From Chara braunii (taxonomy: Eukaryota; Streptophyta; Charophyceae; Charales; Characeae): 21,781 nt of DNA. Below the pieces are notes generated by a model that was not told the DNA's origin, ran no database searches, and saw only the letters and a program-made list of their open reading frames with translations. The stretch spans positions 2,265,443 through 2,287,223 of the forward strand of contig BFEA01000025.1 in assembly GCA_003427395.1 (NCBI GenBank). The letters run 5' to 3'. Both the position numbers and the translations under genes were made by a program. Shown piece after piece: positions 1-7,778 of the stretch. How positions within the stretch are numbered: the stretch's first letter is position 1; every line of letters begins with the position of its first letter.

Positions 1-54
<54 letters not shown>
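1..54. repeat. (AG)n microsatellite
   Basis: An uninterrupted AG dinucleotide run opens the window and probably continues to the left of it. It ends at about position 54, before ordinary sequence. No coding or other function is visible. Confidence 0.98.
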
Positions 55-56
<2 letters not shown>

Positions 57-130
57 TCGAATGCGGATCAATATTGGCCATATTCAGCTGATTATGCTGC
101 TGAAGAACTCAAAGATTTCCTCCAAGTTGT

Positions 131-221
131 CAGTCTGTAAGTCTTCTTCTTCTTCTCCATCTTATCAGTCTTCTTCTTCTCGTCAGTCTTCTTCATTTTT
201 TGTCAGTCTTGTTCTTCTTCA
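131..221. repeat. TTC-rich imperfect short repeats
   Basis: This stretch is built from runs of TTC separated by the recurring word CAGTC, for example CAGTCTTCTTC in several slightly different copies. It looks like a degenerate trinucleotide microsatellite. The open frames across it give serine- and phenylalanine-rich low-complexity peptides and are not credible genes. Confidence 0.8.
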
Positions 222-466
222 GAATGAAAGGGTCGATAACATGCATGCAGCAGACATCAGAGCAGCAGGCAACAAACATGCAGACCCACCAACCCAGTAC
301 ATATCAGATGACAGACATTCAGCACACAGCAGGCAACATACATGCAGACACCCCCGCAACCCCAGCACCCCCCACCCAGACCAAACCACCCACTCCCCCC
401 ACCAAAAAACCAAAATTTTATTGCAGATTTGAGGTCCTCTCGCCGAGCGCAGAACGATCACGGTTT
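222..466. other. C-rich/AC-rich sequence without a supported gene
   Basis: From about 240 to 405 the plus strand is strongly enriched in C and A, with repeated words such as CATGCAGACA and, from about 350, C runs broken by A. The overlapping open frames on both strands translate to proline-, histidine- and threonine-rich low-complexity peptides, as expected from skewed composition. I see no gene. Confidence 0.6.
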
Positions 467-588
467 CAAAATAATAATAATAATAAAATTCTGGCCGGTT
501 TTTTGGCCCAACCGGTTTACCCGGGCGGGCCCCCCGGGCCCAACCGGCTGGGCCCAGCCCGGCCAGGCAGGCCCGGCCGGCCGGCGTC
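467..588. repeat. (ATA)n followed by a GC-rich, GGCC-dense block
   Basis: A short ATA/ATT trinucleotide run (about 468-486) is followed at about 493-588 by very GC-rich sequence dominated by overlapping GGCC, CCGG and GGGCCC words, with AACCGG recurring. Terminal regions of some plant hAT transposons have similar GGCCCGG/TTGGGCC-rich sequence. I see no 8-bp target duplication or terminal inverted repeat here, so that resemblance is inference only. It could also be a simple GC-rich repeat. Confidence 0.5.
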
Positions 589-2012
589 CTCACTCAGGAA
601 AATACAAAATTAAAATCAGCGAAATCAATTTGAAAAGGCAGCCGACACGAAGAGTGCCACACATGTTCGCACAAAAGTCTCCTGCTCCATCGCCGCTGTC
701 ATTATTGTGCCGCTACCTGCTTCCGTGTCTTTGACCGGTGAACCAGCTCAAACAAACGCTTGAAACTGCCAGCTCTTTTTGACGCTCCAGCTTGTAATAA
801 GCCTCCCTCCTCCCACTCCGCATAAGAAGATGCTCCTCACTTTCTGCCCATGCTGCCCAACCAACCTCCACTAGAACCGCGCAGGATCATAGGAGCAGAG
901 CCACTACCATGCCCAAGATTTCATGAAGACTATCCTAACACCCCGACAGCCTCCCCTTCCTCTAGCATATCAACCCACGACACCACATAAATTAAGCATG
1001 GAGCAAGAGACCGCTTCAGCCTAAGTTATCAAGGCTGGAAAAACACTCAGCCGAAGCATCAAGTCAATGGCCGCGCCAGACAAAACCAACAGAACCTCAC
1101 ATCATCGCCTGCCGCCGTAATCCCCATTGCCCACTTCAACTCATCGATATTCTTCGCAGGGAGTCGTGCCGAGAAGGCGCCACCAACTCACGAACCGGCC
1201 AATGTCGATAGCGGAGCGGCGCGGCGCTCCCGGTTGCGCCGCGCTGACCCCATCGTGCACCATCGGGGTACTCGAGGACATGTTTGCAGAAGTTCCGCCG
1301 TACGCAGCAGAAGTAGTGTCGGACAGCCCATACGACACTCGAGTGCACACACCTGCAGCCCTCAGGCAGTGGCACACACGCAAGCAGTGGATAGACACAG
1401 AAAGAGATGACAACTTTGAAGAGTTTCAATGACAAGGGATTGGAAAATCGAAGGTGTAGCGGCAAATATAGGAATCGAAGATCCGCTGCACAACAACAGC
1501 AGCGAAGTTTTGGTGCGAGATGACTCGGACAACATTGTTTGTTCGACGTGATGGAAAATGTGATATGAAGAAAATGCAGAGGCGGAACAGGAAAGCAGAA
1601 GCCAGAAAACCAAAGGCCAGACCCAGAACCCTACATTACACAGGCAGGCCGAACATGCGGGAAGCTAAAACCTTAAACCCTAGACCTCAGAGGCAGGCTG
1701 GACATGTCCGTAAGAAATGGACAGGAGTATGTAGGATTCTAGATGCGCAATGCGGAAAGAGCAATCAAGGAACATGCAAAGTAATGGCCATTAGATGGAG
1801 GGAGAAAATGGCTCATGCAGAGAACATAGGAATCATCGTATTAAACATCCTTCAGAACATGACAGCTGGAATGTACCAGACTGGTTGAATGACAACAGCG
1901 CACACCAATGTGGTTTGAGCTGTGAACGCGGTGAACCTTGCAGCTTGTTTGGAATAACACCATCCCAGGCCAAAGTGGTTTCGAATCATAGCGTGGTGCA
2001 AATAACAACAGT
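589..2012. other. Unassigned region, no supported gene
   Basis: About 1.4 kb with no frame I can assign to a family. The longest plus-strand frames are 101 aa (1127-1432) and 122 aa (1520-1888, very rich in Lys and Arg). Both overlap comparable frames on the other strand and show no recognisable motif. The word AAACCTTAAACCCTAGA at about 1670 resembles words in the array that starts at 2013, so the edge of that repeat may be diffuse. Confidence 0.5.
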
Positions 2013-2458
2013 CCACAGGTAAAACCTTAAAACCTTAAACGGCAGGTGCACACATTGGGGTAAAAACCTTACCCGCAAATGTTCACTGCGGAAAGTTGTC
2101 GGAAACCCTACACGGCATGTTGAGAATTGTAAGACCCCAAACCACCGCTGAGAATTGTAAAACCACAGGTAAAAAGTACTAAAACCGTTAAACAGCAGGC
2201 GCACACAAGTAAAAACCTGAACCACAGGTAAAAACCTGAACCGCACATGTTCTATGCGGAAAACCCCTACACCGCATGCTGAGAATTGTAATACCCCAAC
2301 CCACCGCTGAGAATTGTAAAACCACCGGTGAAAACCTTAAACGGCAGGCGCACACAGGTAAAAACCTGAACCACAGGTAAAAACCTGAACCGCAAATGTT
2401 CTATGCGAAAAACCCCTACACCGCAAGCTGAGAATTGTAAAACCCCAAACCACAGGTA
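2013..2458. repeat. Tandem array, three imperfect units of about 150 bp
   Basis: Unit starts are visible at 2013 (CCACAGGT), 2163 (CCACAGGT) and 2322 (CCACCGGT), giving spacings of 150 and 159 bp with a shorter last unit ending near 2458. Each unit contains, in order, a CCTTAAAC/CGTTAAAC word, a GGCAGG/AGCAGG word followed by GCACACA, AAAAACCT, an ATGTTC word, an ACCCCTAC or ACCCTAC word, and GAGAATTGTAA. A shorter internal repeat, CACAGGTAAAAACCTGAA, is duplicated in the second and third units and accounts for part of the length difference. No open frame runs through all units. Confidence 0.9.
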
Positions 2459-2530
2459 CGCATTGGCAAAACCGTGAACCATTCATCTACATCGGCAAAA
2501 GTCTAAGATGCAGGATGCACGGTGGAAAGG

Positions 2531-3253
2531 TCAGCTTGTGAGTTGCATACAGGGAGGGGACCCAGTGGAAGAGGAGGAAAAGCTGGCTGGAACCTGTGAC
2601 GGAGATGAACACATGGTGTGAAGGAAGGCGTTCAGGCAAGGCTGTTGCCGGACGGGCGAAGTCGATGACACTAAGCAAGAACAGGGGGGAGGCACCAGAA
2701 TTGGAAAGGTGCGGCACAGGATCAGACCTGAAAGACGCCGGGCTGCCAAAACAATGTACTGCACAAAAATGTGGTCTCTCATAAAGTGCTCCTTCACGCA
2801 GCCTGAAAAGTTGGAGCTGAGGGTTTGATAGAGCAAAGCAATCGCCAACGTTGGATATTGTGGACCCTTCTACAAATCGGTCCACCCATCGAAGCTGTCA
2901 GTGTTGTTGTGTCCTTGGCGTACGTAGTCGACGAACAGTGCTGCTTCGAGGGCACCCCAGCTCCGACGTCGGTCTTCATCGTTTGCAAGTTGCAACACAT
3001 CAATAATCTTGTGCATCCTGTGCCAGTTTCTGCGGTGGAGAGGATGGAGAGGGATCTGGCAGGTCCTATGGAAGTCCGAGGATCGAACCGGGACTGATGT
3101 AGATGAGGAAGAGCAAACAATAGCAGCACTTGTACCGGCTGCGGACTTAGCGGCGACGGGAAGCGGAAACGGAGGCAGTGTCCGTGGTAACCAAAGCGGA
3201 GGCAACAATCCTTGGGAAGAATCTGTCGCTGGACCCGTGATCTGGAGAGACAT
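2531..3253 (-). pseudogene. Possible degraded protein-coding segment, unrecognised
   Basis: On the minus strand one frame is open from 3253 down to 2531 except for a single TAG at about 2867-2869, giving roughly 127 plus 105 codons. The residues around the stop (SFDGWTDL before it, KGPQYPTLAIALLYQ after it) have the mixed composition of a globular protein rather than low complexity, and the segment before contains DRRRSWGALEAALFVDYV. I recognise no domain. The downstream half becomes Ser- and Pro-rich and may be non-coding, and other frames here are also open. It could be a decayed exon or transposon piece, or chance. Confidence 0.2.
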
Positions 3254-3396
3254 ATCGAAAGGGTCTCCAGCAGGTTTTTAGTGAGACTTATGACGTGGAT
3301 AGATTTTCACGGACGAGAAAAACGGGTGCAGGTTGTATGTTGCAATGGCACACTGCCTATCATAGGCTCTGAGTTAAGGTTCATGCTCGGGCTGTC

Positions 3397-3442
3397 GTCT
3401 GTGCAGACGAGCAGCTATAGTCTGTGCAGACGATCAGCTATA
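3397..3442. repeat. Exact-length tandem duplication of 23 bp with internal dyad
   Basis: Two adjacent 23-bp copies (3397-3419 and 3420-3442) differ at one base. Each contains CTGTGCAG with flanking arms, and the first copy extended by one base gives CGTCTG-TG-CAGACG, a six-base dyad. The size is small enough for slippage during replication. No associated gene is seen. Confidence 0.85.
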
Positions 3443-3567
3443 GTTGTGGCTTATGCATACCTGTAGTACTGGAAAGGAATATCTGACTCTGGCAAATCAG
3501 GAAGCTCGCTCACACAATGTCGGATTTCTGGTTGAGGCAGTGACTTGTATTATTTTTTATCAGTTCT

Positions 3568-3601
3568 AAAAAAAAAAAAAAAAAAAAAGAAGAAGAAGAA
3601 G
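3568..3601. repeat. Poly(A) followed by (GAA)n
   Basis: A run of about 21 A (3568-3588) is followed directly by four GAA units. The pattern is that of a retrotransposed poly(A) tail with a microsatellite grown at its end, but no SINE or LINE body is recognisable to the left, so it may be a simple microsatellite. Confidence 0.85.
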
Positions 3602-3916
3602 CTGGGAAGCATAGAAGACACCATGGCCGTTGTCAACAACGCTGCCATCAGTGACAGGGCACACCGGCCATAATTTCCGCTCAATATTTCCCCTCCGCAG
3701 GAGAGATTTTCCACAAATTCTCATATGGCTCGCATTGCATGAGAAAGATTAAACACAATGGAACCAAAAAGTAGAAGAAGATGCCTTGAGCATTAACATC
3801 GCGGTGTACAACATCTTCCCCTCCGTCATCCCGTAACAAAGTTACGGAAACTCAACCCTTCCACTCAATACACCACTCAGATTGAGGATTTACTACTGTA
3901 TGGCATGCTTAAATAT
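3602..3916. other. Unassigned spacer
   Basis: I see no coding frame, RNA gene or repeat in this stretch. Composition is unremarkable, moderately AC-rich on the plus strand near its right end. Confidence 0.5.
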
Positions 3917-4200
3917 CCGAAAATTCAGGAACTTGCCCTCCTACTTCCTACGCGTCAGTACTTACCCTAGCATAAGCTTAGAAAAAATGAACCTGTACGG
4001 GTTCCATGATCCTGACCAGATACCAGCAAAATTAAAGAATTCTAAGTTCCATACATGCCCGAAAATTCAGGGTCTAGCCCTCCTACTTCCTATGCGTCGG
4101 TACTTACCCCAGCATAAGCTTTAGAAAAATGAACCTGTACGGGTTCCACAATCCTGACCAGATACCAACAAAATTAAAGAATTCTCAGTTCCATACATGC
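3917..4200. repeat. Two tandem units of 142 bp
   Basis: Copy one begins with CCGAAAATTCAGG at 3917 and copy two with the same word at 4059. The word ATGAACCTGTACGGG recurs at 3987 and 4129, which confirms the 142-bp period. The copies differ by scattered substitutions, most of them C/T or A/G transitions, and one-base indels. The period is not a multiple of three, so the similar peptides encoded in each copy (MNLYGFH...) cannot form a continuous repeat protein. The array lies about 0.5 kb downstream of the Penelope-like reverse transcriptase reading frame and might belong to its 3' region or be its insertion environment. Confidence 0.92.
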
Positions 4201-4671
4201 CAGGCGACCCATACTCATAGTGTATGGGGCCTGCTAACCGGTTGTGTACATGCCGATGAATCTTTCATAAAATATTCGCCGGAGAGTTCCGAAAAAGTAG
4301 TTTGTTCACATCGAAGATGTTGAACTCAATCTTCAGAGGATTGAATTCAAGATCGCCGAGGTCACAAAAAAGTTCTTCCTGAATCAGATCAGTACTAGGA
4401 CTATGATTCCTGGCAGATGCATACACCAGTAGGGTGCATATGGCCGCGACGGCCAACTCAATACATATCAAAAAATGAACTCGCAGTAAAACCCGTTTTT
4501 CCACGGTTTCCTGCTGCGTGAAGCCTTGTCCAGTAAGTGTCAAAAAACCATGAGAAACCCGTTTAACACGAGTTTACGAGGAGCCAACATATGCCCCATT
4601 CTGCAGAGGGAGTCATCGAAGGATATCTTCTGACATGAAGATCGTCGATAGCGCCGATCAGTAGACCAGCC
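4201..4671. other. Downstream flank of the Penelope-like element
   Basis: On the element's sense strand (minus) this is 3' of the reverse transcriptase stop at 4672 and probably includes its 3' untranslated region. A 92-codon minus frame (4265-4543) contains one hydrophobic stretch (about 20 residues ending LLVYA) but has no family resemblance and a non-ATG first codon; I do not call it a gene. A small dyad CCCATAC-TCATAGT-GTATGGG sits at 4208-4228 immediately after the 142-bp repeats. No clear element terminus or target-site duplication is visible. Confidence 0.45.
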
Positions 4672-5430
4672 TTACGAAAGTATGCTTTCCACAATTTCCT
4701 GAATCTGGACCCAGAACTGGTTGTTATTATCCCGGCGCTGCATCCATCTTAGTCCAGACAGGACGATCTTGCTGTCGTACCTGAGTTTACTGATCTCAAC
4801 AGCTAGTGTGAGCACGCCAAGGCAGGTCATCCCCATGTCACTACAGTTCTCAGAGATTCGAAGGATAGTGCTGGCCACAGTGGCGAATTTGGCAGCTTTA
4901 GGTCCAAAGGAAGCCGGGTTCTTATAAGTCTGAAACCTCAGTTCCTCGGATCCCCAAATTGAATCCCGGTGCTTAAATTTGTGAGCAGTAATTACGGTTT
5001 TATCGACTTCAGCAACAATCATCCTTGTTTCCAAAAAATCGAGTATCCCTGTTCTAGAATCGGTTCTTTCCAATGTAAGTTCCTTAGGATAACATTGCAA
5101 AATCTTATCAAGGCGGTTGTTAGCACTCTCTATTCCTGCCGGGTTGTTTTTCTTAAAGAAAGAAAATAGCAATAGATCGTCAACATACCTCTTCCCAGTG
5201 ATGAATTTAGCATCTGCCCCTGGAGTCATGATGAAGTTGTACTCTAAGAACATGCACATCACACAGGCTAATGACGGACTTGCTCTCCCACCCATCGGAA
5301 TCCCTTTCTTCTGGCTTAGAATAGCATCCGAAACTAGAAATATAGTGTGTTCAAGCTGGAACTGTGTAAGCGAGATCAGGGAGGTCGGTCTGATGGATTT
5401 CCATCCGGCTTCTCCGTGGGATTTCCCAAA
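4672..5430 (-). pseudogene. Reverse transcriptase, catalytic palm and thumb part, Penelope-like element
   Basis: This frame is open from about 5430 to a stop at 4672 (about 250 codons); its first ATG at 5295 is internal to the domain and not a real start. It begins with residues that continue the palm after motif A, then has QKKGIPMGGRASPSLA (RT motif B, around 5310-5265), and KRYVDDLLLF with the paired catalytic Asp of motif C at about 5179-5174. The rest is a thumb-like helical region ending SILS. Length and motif spacing are right for the C-terminal half of a Penelope-type enzyme, and no domain follows, in agreement with the endonuclease being at the other end. Confidence 0.85.
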
Positions 5431-5435
5431 GGTCG

Positions 5436-6587
5436 TTAACCTCTTTCTCGGTTGAGACGGATCCAGCGGATGCCTTTCTGAACGAAGAACTCAGTAATCC
5501 ATTGGACTGCACGATAGATTATCTCATGGGGTAGTTCGGTGAACATTTCTTTTATGTCATAGGTTCGAGCAATAACTCCATACTTAGACATAGGTCCATC
5601 ACTTTTATTGACATAGGAGACTGTTTGTCGAAGGTCTCTCAACGACCTGAGATTGAAGTGAGGCACATTAACCTTCTGGATCAACGAATTCAAGGCAAGA
5701 GATAGAACGCCAGATGCGGCACGAAAGGGGCTTTGGAACGAAGGGACAATAGGCCTTCTTTTCTCCTTGTCCTTTTCCTTAGCCATGATATAGGCAAACT
5801 GCAGTTCTCCCCGCCCATCCCATCGTGCGATCTGTCCTAAGTTTTGCTCATTGTACTTAGTGCGCATATCACGCAAGATTAGACTTTTATTAGAGTCCAA
5901 AGTTTCATAATTCGCATTGCTAAGAAACATGGATTGAAGTCTCGTTTCATGCCTTTTGGGACATTCAATCCAGGTCTCGCTGGTGTTACGGTCCAGCGGA
6001 CCTAAGACCAAACCTGCGAAAGCTTGCTTAACCCCAAGGACATATTCACTCAAAACACATCCCGGCGGTTTAGCCACTCCCTTTTTCGTAACAATACCAT
6101 GTGGTGTTCGAAAGTGGTTCGTAATTCCACAGTTCCGAATGACACTTAATGCCTCATTGCAGGCTCGGTTGAGACCATCCCGTGATGCAATGGTCCCAGG
6201 AAAAGGAATGTTCTTAGCATTAGATAGGAAAGGATCCAGACCACTTACCTCGCTGATTTTGACCGCGACACGTCCATTGATTTTGGGCAAGTCGAAGTTC
6301 TCGCACATGCACTCAAAGGTGCTTTGTTGTGCGAAGAGCTTAGGATTATGCAACAAATCTCCTACTGACTTGGCTTTCAACCAAATAGCACAAGTTTTTT
6401 TCTCATACAGGTCTGCAAGCAAAGTAGGCTGAACATTTTCCTTGATCCAAAGCTTTAAACAGCTTTCAAGTTTCATTTTGTCAATAGTGGTACAAAAAGG
6501 AATTTTTGCAACAATCTTAGCACGGGGGTTAACACCAAACTTCTTTTGACAGACATTCGTTAGAATACCACGAACTATCTGCCGCAT
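5436..6587 (-). pseudogene. Reverse transcriptase, N-terminal and first palm part, Penelope-like element
   Basis: A 383-codon frame starting at an ATG (6587) that overlaps the end of the endonuclease frame by 13 bases. The first 250 residues are the linker and fingers region; the long segment before the palm is compatible with the extra fingers insertion reported for this clade and telomerase, though I cannot delimit it. At 266-289 lies the RT fingers motif with AKEKDKEKRRPIVPSF, and at 342-354 the palm motif A TYDIKEMFTELPH with the catalytic Asp344. The frame runs into a TAA at 5436, while homology continues in another frame from about 5430, so there is an indel close to 5435. The downstream palm motifs are in the next feature. 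Confidence 0.85.
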
Positions 6588-7381
6588 GGTTGATTGATAT
6601 TTTTAACAGCGGAGTCCAGTTCCAAAAGTTCAGTGAGGCTTCGTTTGAACAGGTCTTTCCTTTTCCAAGGACCGCGAAGAAGTGAAATGACCTCAGCTTT
6701 CTTGATATCCGTTTTTGTTTGCGTTCGGATGAGTTGGGTAATGGTCCATTCCCCACCACTCTCGATAGCAAACTTAGCATCCCTGAGCAGAAAGTTTTCA
6801 TTTTCAATTTTTAACTTACTGTGCTCAAATAATAGTGACACCAAGCGCCATGCTTTCATCCATCGCCCCCCTGTGTTGTTAGTTATCACGGATTTTTTCA
6901 CCTTATTTTTAACCAATGTTTTTAGAACAAAAAGCAAGTCAGGTTCATTCTTCACATCCACACAGGAGCAAGAGAACAACAAAGGTTCCAAAACATCGAT
7001 CGTGGTTAAAAGTTTACGAGTACGCTTCCCTCGTGGTCTCCGAGGTTGCCGCCGTTTCGCAGTTCCTCGTGCATTCAAACCGGGGTTCACACTTTTAATA
7101 ATAGCTTGTTCCATACATTCGATCACAGAGTCATCCCCAAACCATATTGGAATGGAAATGTATGATTCGAAACCAATTTTCCGAAACCAAGTGTGAACCT
7201 TCTGTTTACTTTTCCCACGTACGGCACGTCCGTGTTCCAACCATCGTTCACGAAATGAACGAGTAGTCTTATCAACATACACAGGTTTATGGTTAACAGA
7301 AAGCAGAACATAGACATCTTGGGGAAACAGAAGTGCATTAAGAATACTGGCCTCTCCATATTTCTGAGTCTGACTCTGCAA
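6575..7381 (-). CDS. GIY-YIG endonuclease plus CxC linker of the Penelope-like element
   Basis: The endonuclease would nick target DNA to prime reverse transcription. Numbering from the TTG at 7381, the GIY-YIG half-motifs are VYVLLS (23-28) and VYVDKT (34-39). These are followed by Arg46 and His50 in RERWLEH, a probable catalytic Glu in the stretch IECMEQAII (Glu91), and the LN pair at 102-103 that closes this domain in the family. A basic stretch (105-123, many Arg and Lys) leads to SCSC, the CxC motif at 138-140. The second half-motif has Asp37 where Gly is usual, which may impair activity. The frame is open upstream only to a TAG at about 7412 and has no ATG, so the true start is lost, non-ATG or spliced in. 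It ends at a TAG that overlaps the ATG of the next frame. Confidence 0.75.
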   Translation of the reverse strand: MQSQTQKYGEASILNALLFPQDVYVLLSVNHKPVYVDKTTRSFRERWLEHGRAVRGKSKQKVHTWFRKIGFESYISIPIWFGDDSVIECMEQAIIKSVNPGLNARGTAKRRQPRRPRGKRTRKLLTTIDVLEPLLFSCSCVDVKNEPDLLFVLKTLVKNKVKKSVITNNTGGRWMKAWRLVSLLFEHSKLKIENENFLLRDAKFAIESGGEWTITQLIRTQTKTDIKKAEVISLLRGPWKRKDLFKRSLTELLELDSAVKNINQPCGR

Positions 7382-7480
7382 TCCAGGAACAAAGCAAATG
7401 TGTGGTGCAGCCAGCTAGATGTAGCCGTTATCGCTGGTAGCAAGAACTCTCCGTTTTGTGCTCTGGGAAGCTGTCGCAAA

Positions 7481-7778
7481 AATTGTTACCGGTGGCCGGT
7501 AACTCCTACCATTTTTCTCAGCAAGAACGGTAGGAGTTACCATTCTAGCAAATTGTTACAAGTGGCTGGTAACTCCTACCGTTTTTCTCAGCAAGAACGG
7601 TAGGAGTTACCATTCTAGCAGATTGTTACCGCTGGCTGGTAACTNNNANCGTTTTTCTCAGTAGAACGGTAGGAGTTACCGTTCTAGCAAATTGTTACCG
7701 GTGGCTGGTAACTCCTACCGTTTTTCTCAGCAAGAATGGTAGGAGTTACCGTTCTCGCAAATTGTTACCGGCGGCCGG
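7481..7778. repeat. 70-bp tandem array, each unit holding a 13-16 bp stem hairpin
   Basis: Units start with AATTGTTAC at 7481, 7551, 7621 (first base G), 7690 and 7760, giving periods of 70, 70, 69 and 70 and a final partial unit. Each full unit contains GGTAACTCCTACCGTT, a 12-nt spacer TTTCTCAGCAAG, and AACGGTAGGAGTTACC, a perfect 16-bp inverted repeat in the second unit. The first unit has a T mismatch limiting it to 13 bp at the base. The fourth has one substitution in the distal arm, and the third is shortened by one base in the loop. GTTACC/GGTAAC words flank the stem, so several alternative foldbacks exist. Unknown bases at 7645-7647 and 7649 fall in the left arm of the third unit. The array lies directly 5' of the Penelope-like element's endonuclease on the sense strand. 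Confidence 0.95.

Larger units (their letters stand above)
4672..7480 (-). mobile_element. Penelope-like retroelement with N-terminal GIY-YIG endonuclease (Chlamys-like), broken
   Basis: Three consecutive minus-strand frames encode, in sense order, a GIY-YIG endonuclease, a CxC linker and a reverse transcriptase. This order is the reverse of canonical Penelope elements, where the endonuclease is C-terminal, and matches the N-terminal-endonuclease clade (Naiad/Chlamys). The CxC motif is the signature of that clade. The endonuclease lacks the zinc-binding CCHH residues, which points to Chlamys, the group known from green algae, spike mosses and slime molds. The total coding span is about 2.7 kb (about 900 codons), with two frame changes, so this copy is probably dead. 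The 5' and 3' ends are not located; the right edge given here is the start of the 70-bp array. No hammerhead ribozyme was recognised by eye. Confidence 0.85.

Noticed and set aside
3882-4323. A repeat protein with the peptide MNLYGFH repeated
   Set aside because: The DNA period is 142 bp, not a multiple of three, so the two copies are in different frames and the frames end in unrelated tails. It is a DNA tandem repeat.
4265-4543. Small membrane protein downstream of the reverse transcriptase
   Set aside because: One hydrophobic stretch in a 92-codon frame without an ATG start or any family resemblance is not sufficient.
5956-7196. Long plus-strand frames (158 and 200 codons) opposite the Penelope-like element
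   Set aside because: They are antisense shadows of the endonuclease and reverse transcriptase frames, whose motifs are on the minus strand.
7481-7778. CRISPR-like array
   Set aside because: The whole 70-bp unit is repeated with no unique spacers, the setting is eukaryotic, and there are no cas genes.
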